64,000 bases of DNA from Ahaetulla prasina. Taxonomy: Eukaryota; Chordata; Lepidosauria; Squamata; Colubridae. Within the stretch, counting starts at the first letter, position 1. Each line of letters opens with the position of its first letter. Below are positions 23,887 through 33,682 of the stretch, one piece after another. The notes under the pieces were generated by a model that was not told where the DNA came from, did not search any database, and saw only the letters and a list, made by a program, of their open reading frames with translations. The stretch lies in the NCBI RefSeq assembly GCF_028640845.1, contig NC_080541.1:179034502-179098501 (forward strand), read 5' to 3'. The position numbers were made by a program, and so were the translations under genes.

Positions 23887-24839
23887 CCAGTAAATGTAAC
23901 TGGAGGGCAGCCGATCATCATTTTGACCAATCTCACCTAGTTGTGTGTAGCAACCATTCCAATTATTAGCTGGTTTCTATCTTCGCCTGGTTTTCATCTG
24001 GTTTCCATCTTCATGTGCCAAGGTTCTGGTTTCCACCTTCATGTACCCAGGAGCACACAGAAAATGTAGAAAATGATATGTGATTATAATTAAAGAAGGT
24101 GTAAGCAGTGATCGTTGGAAAAGTAAGGCGGTTAAACCTGCTGGCTTGAAGAGATTTATCTGATTTTACAGTCATAGAATCACGTTTCTGTTGAGCAGGT
24201 ATAAATTCAAATGTTTGTCATGACTTTTTCAATAATGTTTATTAGAATTTTTGGTTGGGAGTTGGGAGATATGGTGGGCTGATATTTTCCAAAGGAATAG
24301 AAAGACATCACAGCTGAGAACAGTAGCTGGAAGGATTCTGGCAGCAGTAATCTCTCTGGATCAACGAGAGATTGTGAGATTATCCATATGCACTCTGGAT
24401 ATCAACTTCCCTCAAAAATTCTCTGAATATTTTTGTAGTTGAATTGAGAATTGAGTTGCAGGGGGCCCAGGATTCCATCTACACGCACAACTGTGGCATA
24501 GCCCTCATGGACATTAAATTCTGCCTTCCTCATTTCTTAATCACTTTGGAAAGTTATTTGTCTATTTATTTTATTTATTTATTTCTAGACCACTCATCTC
24601 CCCTACAAGGTGACTCTTGTAGAAACAAGTGAAAAATAGTCAAAATATTAAAATAAACCAACATTACAATATCATTAAAAACTGCTAAAACCAACTGATC
24701 TATAAACATAGAAATATTTCTTCTGTGACAAAGGTAAGATTTATTGAGTGGTGAATCAAACCTTCTTTTGGAATTATAAAAAAAGAAAGAGACACTTTAA
24801 GGATTGAAAGATCTAAGAATTTTCAGCAAAAAGCTTAAC
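23887..24839. other. No gene; possible LINE/SINE tail at 24555-24730
   Basis: No coding frame with a domain. The ATTTATTTTATTTATTTATTTCTAGACCACTCATCTC segment (24560-24600) followed by CTACAAGGTG and an A-rich stretch looks like a reversed, decayed L2-type 3' end. This is weakly supported. Confidence 0.35.
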
Positions 24840-25551
24840 AAAGAGAAGATTTAAGAAAGCTTTAAAGTAGATAAAGGGTCAGTCCAGGTGAAAAACATGG
24901 TGCGCGTTGAGGCTTCATTAGATTGAAACTCTTAAAGCCACAGAAGATTAAAAAAGAAGGAGGCTTGCTTTTTCCTTTTGCTTGTTCGAGATACTTTCAC
25001 TTTTGGATTACAATATACAATGGCATCTCTGAGAAAAATAGCAAGAGAAGGTAGAACAGGGTCGCTTAGAGCAATCGGCAGAAAAAGTTACATTAGTTTT
25101 GCTTCAGAAATTATTTGAACAAATGGGCAATAAATGGGAAGCTTTTGAAAAAGAATGGATGAAAGCTTTATATAGTTGAGAGAGGAGATGAAAGAAGATA
25201 CTTAAAAGATGGAATGTTCTATAAAGCAAGTATCAGCAGGGGTAAAAGAAATGATGAAGTGGAAACTTTACACAGTAACTTACGGATAGAGAAATAGAAA
25301 CATAATTAGATAATCTGGTTTTATTGAAAGTGAAAAAGAAAGAATTTTGTTTGAAATCCTGAGTTGTTTCAGAGGTTTTAAATGAAGATATTAGAGAACA
25401 GTTTATTAAAATATTGGGCAATTTTCTGGATTGGGAAAAAATCTATAGAATAAATTCTAGATTTGCCAGAAAAAGAAATGTCCCAAGGGATAATTTGGTT
25501 CATTTGGTTAGAAAGAAGACAAGGTATCAGGTCCTGCAGCAGCATTTTAAT

Positions 25552-25719
25552 CTTCTTCTTTTTGTGCCATATCCATCATCGGATGTTGGCGATCGTGTTG
25601 GCGATCCTATTTTTATCAACAGCTGCACAAAAAAGTGCTGTTGAGTTTTGTCCAAACCAGTCCCTTAGATTCTGAAGCAATGATGTTCTTCTTCCTCCTG
25701 GATTTCGTTTGCCTTCAAT
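25552..25719 (-). mobile_element. LINE ORF2 C-terminal fragment nested in L1, with 11-bp TSD
   Basis: On the minus strand it translates to GKRNPGGRRTS, LRDWFGQNSTALF, AAVDKNRIANTIANIR, a C-terminal tail of a non-LTR retrotransposon ORF2 (RRRTSWLRNLRDWF type). AGCATTTTAAT flanks it at 25541-25551 and 25720-25730, consistent with target-primed insertion into the L1. The clade was not determined. Confidence 0.7.
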
Positions 25720-26339
25720 AGCATTTTAATAAAATATTGAAAATGGATAATACAGATGAAATTATTTTGAAAGAAATTCCTATTAGAATTCTATGTAATA
25801 AAGAAGAATATTTTTCTTGGCTGGTAAATAAAAATAAATAAAAATTGCATTTTGATTTGAAATGCAAATTGGAAGATGTGTTTTTATTCTTTTGTTTTAT
25901 TTTTGCAAGGCATAGATTCAGACTGAATTCTGTTCAGAAGGTGAGGGAGTTTCTAAGAAAGATTTAAATTGGAGGAGGTCCAAATGGAATTCTCAGAGGA
26001 TACTACAGAAACATCACAACAGATGCAATAGGAAAAAGCTGATCCTGAATTAAATGCTACAGGTATTGACTTATCTAAACTTTTGGCCTTCGTACGAATT
26101 ACAAATGTTTAACATGGAATATAAATGGAGCAAATGTTCCTCAAAGGAGAAAATAAATGTCTTTATTCGAAAAAATTAGAACAAGACATTATTTACCTAC
26201 AAGAAACTCATATCAGAAGAAGAAGATATAAAATATTTGACTTACAAAGCATTTATTTTGATAGGTATAAAAAAGCGAAAGGGAGTTGTTTTGTATATTA
26301 ATCCTCAACTTTGACTGATGAGCATCTACATCTACATTT

Positions 26340-26606
26340 GTTTTTTTTTAATTTGCATTTATATCCCGCCCTTCTCCGAAGACTCAGGGCGGCTTACACT
26401 ATGTTAAGCAATAGTCTTCATCCATTTGTATATTATATACAAAGTCAACTTATTGCCCCCAACAATCTGGGTCCTCATTTTACCTACCTTATAAAGGATA
26501 GAAGGCTGAGTCAACCTTGGGCCTGGTGGGACTTGAACGTGAAGTAATTGCAAGCAGCTGTGTTAATAACAGACTGTCTTACCAGTCTGAGCCACCAGAG
26601 GCCCTC
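26340..26606 (-). mobile_element. tRNA-derived SINE with L2-type tail, nested in L1
   Basis: On the minus strand it starts with a tRNA-like head (GGTGGCTCAGACTGGTAAGA; B-box-like GTTCAAGTCCCACC). It runs through AAGGTTGACTCAGCCTTC and ends in GCCCTGAGTCTTCGGAGAAG, GGCGGGATATAAATGCAAATT and a poly-A. The end resembles the 3' end of the L2 at 38640-38690 (GAGTCCTTCGGGAGAAGGGC), suggesting mobilisation by L2. A near-identical copy sits at 56035-56298. Confidence 0.85.
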
Positions 26607-26759
26607 GCTGTTGGGGTAGAAATTAATCTTCATGGAATTAACACTATGGTGTTGGGACTCTAGCTCCCAAATGAGGATAAAGTGATGTTTTACAAAGAAC
26701 TAATGGAGAGATCAATAGACTTTTCTTATGAAAGTTGGATATATTTAAATTTATATGGC

Positions 26760-26779
26760 GCGGGGGGGGGGGGGGGGCG
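26760..26779 (+). repeat. Long G run (possible G-quadruplex)
   Basis: CGC followed by about 17 consecutive G, then CGGGAG. It lies exactly at the junction where the L1 jumps from endonuclease to the post-RT region. Confidence 0.85.
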
Positions 26780-27248
26780 GGAGAAACCACAAGTTAAATA
26801 TAAGGTAGTACAAGAAGTAAAGGAAAGAGGAGTGTTGGGTCTATCTAATTCAAAGCAATGCTCTGTTCTCTGTTGCTTAGCTTGGATGAAAGAGTGGATG
26901 TTGCTGAGAAACAGAAGGCTATTGGAATCCGAAGGACAAGATTTCAGATTTGAGTGGCAGGGATATTTATAGAACAGTGAAGCTGAGGTTAAGCTTTAAA
27001 AATCATTATGTGATGTGCTATTTTGAGAACATGTAATAAATACAAATCTAGGCTGTGTCCATAAACCTTTATGGCTCAGGTTCTATGTATTCTAGTCTTA
27101 AGGAATTATTTTTAATAAAATGATGTTCTGTTGATACATGACAGCTGATAAACTATATAGAATGTATAAAATTAATTTGAATTTATTCTGGAAGGATGCC
27201 ATTCCAATGAAATCCTTCTATTTCCCACCATCCTGTCAGAGCTTTAAC

Positions 27249-27390
27249 AGTAACAGAGTTGGAGGAGACCTTGGAGTTCAAGTAGTCCAACCCCCTGCTC
27301 ACTCAGGAGATCTATGCTAGGGATTTGAACCGCCAAACTGCTGATCTTTCTGATCGACAAGCTCAGCATCTTAGCCACTGAGCCACCTAG
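27249..27390 (-). mobile_element. tRNA-derived SINE with CR1-like 3' end
   Basis: The minus strand begins GGTGGCTCAGTGGCTAAGAT, with B-box-like GCGGTTCAAATCCC. It then passes into GAGCAGGGGGTTGGACTACT and CAAGGTCTCCTCCAACTCTG, which is CR1 3'-end sequence (compare 51390-51430). This suggests a SINE using CR1 machinery, or an insertion into a CR1 end. Confidence 0.6.
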
Positions 27391-27400
27391 CCAGGCTAGG

Positions 27401-27489
27401 AGTTGAAGAAGCTCCTTAGATGAGATGCAAAACATCTTCAAAGAAAAACAAGGAAGTCCAGTTGCCTCTTGAAAAAGCACCTTTGGGAG
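27401..27489 (+). repeat. Single arm of the foldback family (hairpin plus AAAC motif)
   Basis: TTGAAGAAGCTCCTTAGATG then AGATGCAAAACATCTTCAAAG, AAAAACAAGGAAGTCCAGTTG and CTCTTGAAAAAGCACCTTTG. It matches the right arm of 49081-49258 over ~75 bases, but without an inverted partner. It lies within the old L1. Confidence 0.75.
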
Positions 27490-28950
27490 AAAAAAGAGTG
27501 TTTTTTGTACATGTAGAGTCAGAGCAAATTATGTAATTATACTTGCATATGCTGCAAAAGAAATTTGATTTTTTCTTTTTGCACCTTTCTCCATTCATTT
27601 CTTTCTCTTTTTCATTTCTTTTATTCTGTATTAACTTTTGTTAGTTTTTAATTTTCTTTTTTATTGTTATTGTTTATTAACTTTTAATAATATTTATACA
27701 AAAATGGTTTTTGTAGACTCTGGAAATTTGTTTACAGAAAAATAACGTTTGATATGATCTAGGAAAGAAGGCAAAATAGCTGGAGCAAATTGCCGATTTG
27801 GAATACATTCACTTAGAACCTCTGCAGAATATTTTCTGTTAGAAATAACTTTGGGAGAAAGGATAAGAAGTTGTTAAGTGTGTAACTGTAAGAGATTTTT
27901 AGTAAGTGTAAGTTATTATTATTAGTAAGTGTAAAATATTATTAACAAGCAGGTATTATTTTCTTTCTCCCCTATATTAATGGTGAGAGTTTATCTCCAT
28001 TTAAAACTCATATAAATTCCCTTCTGAGTTCAGCTTATGCTTTCCATTTGCTTTCTTTCCAGTTATTGCTGAAATTATGGATTTTGACATTTACAATTTC
28101 TCATTAGCAGCATTAGGCTGCCCATGTCAGAACACCTGTATTTTTCATAATTCTCTAGGTCTTTATATAATGCTTATTCATTTGTTTATATCCACCATTT
28201 CACCCAATGTGGATAATCCATATTGGATAATATGACATCAGTAATGGAAAAATAGAGAACTACAAAAGCAAAATACGTAAGTCAATAAGAAATGCTGTAA
28301 AATTATCATTAATGTTATGTAATGTTTAATATGTTATGTCTTGTTTTTATACATGTGTGATTGTTTTTTGTGTTGTTTTTAAAGACAAACTGTTTAATGA
28401 AAATTATTTTTTTTAAAAAGAGGAAAAATATCATGGATTTTTTCTGGTCCTTAATAACTAGCAAGAATATTGTATGCCCAAGGATGGAAATATGTGGCAC
28501 TATCTGCAATGGAGGAGTGGTTGGTGAAAATAATAGAACTTGCAGATATGGCTACATTGGCTTTTTAATAAGAAAAATATACAATATCTGTGCTTATTGC
28601 TAACTAGAAATTCTTATGGATTTCTTGTATAAAACAAAATAAAATAAACATATGATTTATGGTTTTGACAGTTAGACAGGATAGACAATAGAAAGAAGAG
28701 AATTATGTTGTAACCATAGAATAAAAGGTGAATTGATAGTTGAATTTACAAACTGCTGTAAAGAAGATTGCAGCTACCATTTGTATTTTTGTCTTTCTTT
28801 TCTATTTTTTCTTTTCTTTCTTGCACTTTTACCTTTCTCCATGTTTTCTTTCTTTTTCTTTCCTTTTTCCCACTTTGCATTAATTTGTATTGATTTCTAT
28901 CCCTTTTTTTAAAAAAAAACTTCAATAAAATTATATTTAAAAAAGACACA

Positions 28951-29913
28951 ATAACAATAGAAAGGGCAAAATCATAGCAGCTCAGTCAAACCATAACTAA
29001 CATACATGCATAAACACTGAGATGTCCTTAAAGCCATTCAAAAGGCCCGGCTGAAGAAGTTCTGTATGCATGTTCTGAATTAATTTGACCATGGAAAACC
29101 TTGACTCTGAAACCTTTTGGGATGATGGGGATGATGGGGCAAGAGAATAGAGTTCAGAGTCCATTGCATGAACTCCCCTTAGAAAAATCCTTCACTTGCC
29201 AGATGCTGTCTTTTGCTTTCATGCTTATAATGCACTTAAAGTGTAAAGTTCTTAGTTTTCTGTCCAGATGCACAACGAAGGAAGCCTTTCTGTTTTGCTC
29301 TTTTTTTTCCTCATTCTTTTGCACTTGAAAGACACTTGCACACTCAAGAACATCCTTCTTTGTGCTGGCAGAAACACATGCTTTTCCTTTGCAGAGGCTT
29401 TATGCCTTAACAGATGCCTGGCATATAAATGTTCAACAAATATGTTTTTCTCATTCCCTCATCTCCATGTTAAGGAAAGCTCACTGAGATTCTGTCAGGG
29501 AAACGTTGACTGTACATAATGGTTGGCATTTTTATTTCTCTTCCTCATTACTGATTTGTTTCCACTCAGTTATGCTCTTGTGTATTCACTGTTCTGTTTT
29601 GGAAGTGTACGCCTGAGCAACTGGGAACGTGTTTTGGGACTATATAGTCTTTCCTCTTGCATTCTTCTGTCTTCAACAAATGAATCATATTAACTATCAT
29701 GCCTCTTTCCATTCAGAATTAAAAAACTAAAGAGCAGTGACTATTATAATTAGGATTAAAAATTGTAAATCAGAGAAACCTGATGGCATAGTTAAACCCA
29801 ATATTCTGGCGATATGACAGCCACATAATTATTTTGGATTCTTGTAGCAGCAGGGGAGGCTGTGTCCATAGATCTCTGGGTCTAACTATTCTACCTCTGC
29901 CTTCCTGTAGACT
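28951..29913. other. No gene seen
   Basis: Short open frames (29101-29328, 29268-29519) have no domain and are probably chance. No repeat family was recognised. Confidence 0.5.
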
Positions 29914-30733
29914 AGACTAGGATAGGATAGGATAGGATAGGATAGGATAGGATAGGATAGGATAGGATAGAATTTTTCTGATTGGACACACAAAGAATTT
30001 GGTGCATATGCTCTCAGTGTACATAAAAGAAAAGATACATTTGTCAAGAATCATAAGGTACAACATTTAATGATAGTCATAGGGAAACAGTCAATATAAA
30101 TCTTAAGGATACCAGCAACAGAGTTACAGTCATACAGTCATAAGTGGGAGGAGATGGGTGATGGGAACGATGAGAAGATTAATAGTAGTGCAGATTTAGT
30201 AAATAGTTTGACAGTGTTGAGGGAATTATTTGTTTAGCAGAGTGATGGCATTTGGGGAAAAAACTGTTCTTGTGTCTAGTTGTTCTTGTATGCAGTGCTC
30301 TATAGCATCGTTTTGAGGGTAGGAGTTGAAACAGTTTATGTCCAGGATGCGAGGGGTCTATAAATATTTTCACAGTCCTCTTTTTGACTCGTGCAGTATA
30401 CAGGCCCTCAATGGAAGGCAGGTTGGTAGTAATTGTTTTTTCTGCAGTTCTAATTATCCTCTGAAGTCTGTGTCTTTCTTGTTGGGTTGCAGAACCGAAC
30501 CAGACAGTTATAGAGGTGCAAATGACGGACTCAATAATTCCTCTGTAGAACTGAATCAGCAGCTCCTTGGGCAGTTTGAGCTTACTGAGTTGGCACAGAA
30601 AGAACATTCTTTGTTGTGCTTTTTTGATGACGTTTTTGATGTTAGCTGTCCATCTTAGATCTTGCAATATGAACGAACCTAGAAATTTGAAGGTCTCTAC
30701 TGTTGATACTGTGTTGTCCAGTATTGTAAGTGA
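29914..30733 (-). mobile_element. CR1/L3-type snake LINE, copy 3, with (AGGAT)n tail
   Basis: The 3' tail is a run of about ten GGATA units (29919-29970). It is followed by the same 3' UTR as the other copies, with internal deletions (for example GGCCAAGTGT is missing). Coding sequence homologous to 22440-22920 reads TILDNTVSTVETFKFLGSFI up to about 30733, where homology ends and unrelated sequence begins. The longer open frame continuing to 31048 joins LINE to non-LINE DNA and is not a gene. Confidence 0.88.
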
Positions 30734-32071
30734 TTTGGAAGTTCTTACCACCACTATCTTATTTGGCATCTTCCCTTTCCCTACCCTGGCATGTAAGAGC
30801 GAAGACTCCCAGAGCCTATGGATTTTACAAGCAAATAAACAGAAGAAAATGATTACATCTGAGATGGATGAATGAATGCTGATTGAACTCAGATGCATCT
30901 GGCTTTCACTGCATGGGGGAGGGAGGAATGTGTGTGTGTGTGGAGGGGGTGTGAGGATGGGCAAGTAACTTGCTTGCTCATTGCCGTAGTTCTCTTTCAA
31001 AGTTCTGGGTTTAAAGAACTGTGAACTAGGAGACATTTTAAGAATCAACCTTATAATTTAGAGCAACCAGTTCTTGGTTGCATAATATTTGCTGGCCAAA
31101 TCTTGTAGTCTTCCATAATCAGAGTTCCCAATGTAATGTCCTTTCAGGTTTAGGTAGGATCATGATAATTATTAGCTAGCATGGCACTTGCCTAAAATCT
31201 AGAATACGTTTGTTGGACAATAGCCAAGTTTGGGGAAGATTATACGAGTTCATGGAATATACGAAGCAATATCGTTCTTTGCAGGAGTTGTTCAACAAAT
31301 GATAATTAATGAGGTCGTGATTTAACATAATGTATGGATTTGGCCATTGTTAATCTTTATATAAAATGCCATCCAAGAATAAAGAGGTGAGAGATAGACA
31401 ACAGGACCCTGGAACTCCATTTGGTTACCCAGCTGTACTAGGATTCCTGTGAGCTGCATTCAGGGCTGAAGAGCTATTTAGACCTACCTGCAATTATAAC
31501 TTTGTCTCAGCCATCAAGGAGTCTGGTCCCAGATGGAGAATGATTCTAATCTCTTCAAAAGGCAGTTTGAGCTGTTCTTATTGATCAGTAGCAAACTTAG
31601 AAAAAGGCCCTGCAATATAATATGATTAGTGCCCAAGCAAAGCAGTCAAAGCCATTACCGATTCAACAGTGACACTGTTTTCAAGACATCCTGACTTACA
31701 AATAGCTGTTCCTCATCTCAGTGGAACTAGATAGTTTCTTTTTGTACTTCTCAGAGAAGTTTTATCTGTAATTGATTCTTGGCCAGATGCCATAGTGCAA
31801 TTGTTTAGGATTTGATGCTGTCGTTTTTTCCGCCCAGATTGATGGCAGGAGTTTCAGATGAGAGTGCTTGGTGCTAGCAGCCAAACCAAACTGTGTAGCT
31901 TTCCAAGTGTTGGGTTTTTAAGGCAATGGGAGTCAGAAAGTATTCATTTCGGCCTATTCGCTGTTGCTAAAATATGAAGCTTAAATCAGAACTGAGAGAT
32001 TCATTTCTGCCTGTCTTAACTTCTCCACTGAGAACAGATTAGAAGAATATTACAGCAGAATTGGAAAAGAA
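30734..32071. other. No gene seen
   Basis: Non-coding DNA with a short (TG)n at 30927-30942. No supported frame or recognised element. Confidence 0.5.
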
Positions 32072-32413
32072 AAGGGGTATCAAACTTGATTTCATTGAGA
32101 GCCGCATCAGGGTTGTGTTTGATCTCAGGGGGCCGGGGTGGGTGTGACCAGGGTGGGCGTGGCCAACTTGATTTTACTCATGTCAGGGGCACCTGTGGTG
32201 GCCTGAGCGCTCTGCCAGCGAAAATGGGCTCCTAATGTCCACTTTCAGCTGCAAATGCCTCCTGCAACCCTCTGCCAGTGGAAATGGAGCTCTGTTTTTG
32301 CTGCCAGCGGACTGCAGGCCAGTCCCTCGCTGTTTCCAAGGTGGCCCTATGTGCCAGGTCTAAGCACCCCATGGGCCAGATCCAGCCCACAGGCCTTGAG
32401 TTTGACACCCCTG
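32072..32413. mobile_element. hAT MITE (CAGGGGTGTCAAACTC family), older copy
   Basis: The right end GAGTTTGACACCCCTG is inverted to the left GGGGTATCAAACTTGA. The interior is GC-rich (GGGGTGGGTGTGACC, GTGGGCGTGGCC). The flanking 8-mers GAAAAGAA and AAATAGAA agree at 6 of 8 positions. It is the same TIR family as 55642-55773 but longer and more decayed. Confidence 0.75.
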
Positions 32414-33279
32414 AAATAGAAGGTTTATATTGCTCTCTTAGTAAAAAATTGGCACTCTAGAAGATGCACCATCTCACATTGGACTCTTGTGAAGCTAACA
32501 ATTCTCCTTTATCCCATCTGTAGCTCAATTATCCTTCCCCATAGAGTTTCCTTTTCCATAGAGTTCTCTTCAGCCAGGCTACCAAGCATAACTGAAGCAG
32601 ACTGAGGAACAGCAGTGTCCCTCAAAACATTTTCAATGGTAGCAGCCAGGACTGGAGGAGGCTATAGGGAAAATAATGCCTGCCACGGAATGTACATCTC
32701 TCAGATCATAATATAAAAACCAGTTGAGTGGGGAGTTGAAAAGGCAATGCTCCCCAGTGGTTCAATCCCATTTGCTTGGATGACTCTGCATTTAACACAC
32801 ATGCAAACAAGCAATCATCTTACTTAGCAATTTGGGTTCATGTTATTATGTAAAAGGACCTCCTGCTTGGCAAACAGTATGATATAGTAGTTTTGGAAGG
32901 TATATAAACTGCTCTAATAATAATGTACGGATGCTGCAACATGCAGCTGGCAGTGCAGCTTGGTTTTGTTGCTTTTGATGAAGAGCTGAAACCTGGTATT
33001 TCACTAAATTAGCTTTCCTCAATCTGGTACTCTCCAGCAGTGTTGGACTATAGCTCCCATCAATTGTCATGATGGCTTGGAATGATGGGTTCAACAGGCT
33101 GGGAGGGACTCAGTTTTAAATATTTAAATCCTTTAAAAACATTTCATTTCACTTTTGTTTTGACAGAGAGCAATAGAATCTTCTCCCTGATCCACAAAGG
33201 AATATTTTTTCCCAACTTTCATATTTATTTTGTGTATATTCTGTAAGGATTTACAGACATTAATATTCCACCTTTATTA
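32414..33279. other. No gene seen
   Basis: No domain-bearing frame. A segment near 33010-33110 (CTGGTACTCTCCAGCAGTGTTGGACTATAGC then CAATTGTCATGATGGC) has the flavour of an old interspersed repeat but was not identified. Confidence 0.4.
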
Positions 33280-33476
33280 TTTTTATAAATAACTTAAGGT
33301 CACAAACAGATCTAACATTCCTTTCTCCTACTATTTTCCCTATAACAATTACTCTGTTGAGGTGGGTTGGTCTGAGAGAGAGTGGCTGACCCAAAGTCAC
33401 CCAGCCAGCTTTCATGCAGGACTAGAACTCACAATCTCCTGGTTTCTATCTTGGTATTTTAATCACTGGACCAAAT
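33280..33476 (-). mobile_element. tRNA-derived SINE remnant
   Basis: The minus strand shows TGGTCCAGTGATTAAAATAC (A-box region), GAGATTGTGAGTTCTAGTCC (B-box region), then GCTGGCTGGGTGACTTTGGG and CACTCTCTCTCAGACC. It is the same family as 12905-13100 and retains more of the body. Confidence 0.65.
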
Positions 33477-33633
33477 ATATGTCTCATATATGTCTCTCGT
33501 AACTCACTATATGATTATTCTAGTCAATGGAAATCGCAGTGAACCCATCTAATGGAAACGATGTTTATACGTCTACATTTAAAGTCAATATTTATTTCTT
33601 AGAGGGGACTCCCTTTCTCTACCAGACTTTAAA

Positions 33634-33635
33634 GG

Positions 33636-33680
<45 letters not shown>
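33634..33680. repeat. (GT)n microsatellite
   Basis: About 22 uninterrupted GT units. The open frame around it is an artefact of the repeat. Confidence 0.97.

Positions 33681-33682
<2 letters not shown>

Larger units (their letters stand above)
24840..28950 (+). mobile_element. Older L1 LINE, multiply interrupted and internally deleted
   Basis: Recognisable L1 pieces occur in order: ORF1-like coding (about 24960-25950); the ORF2 endonuclease start (TWNINGANVPQRRK near 26115, then LQETH near 26200 after a frame slip); endonuclease continuing after a SINE (NEDKVMFYKELMERSIDFSYESW, 26670-26745); then an abrupt jump past the RT to EVKERGVLGLSN and CLAWMKEWMLLRNRRLLE (26810-26925). After that come the C-terminal ALSAMEEWLV-like region (28490-28590) and a 3' UTR ending in AATAAAATTATATTTAAAAAAG near 28945. 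The left boundary is uncertain. Many stops and frameshifts make it older than the 1-7946 pair. Confidence 0.75.

Noticed and set aside
30179..31048. A 289-codon minus-strand frame, one of the longest in the window
   Set aside because: The C-terminal half is LINE RT tail, and the N-terminal part is unrelated non-coding DNA joined in frame by chance at about 30733.
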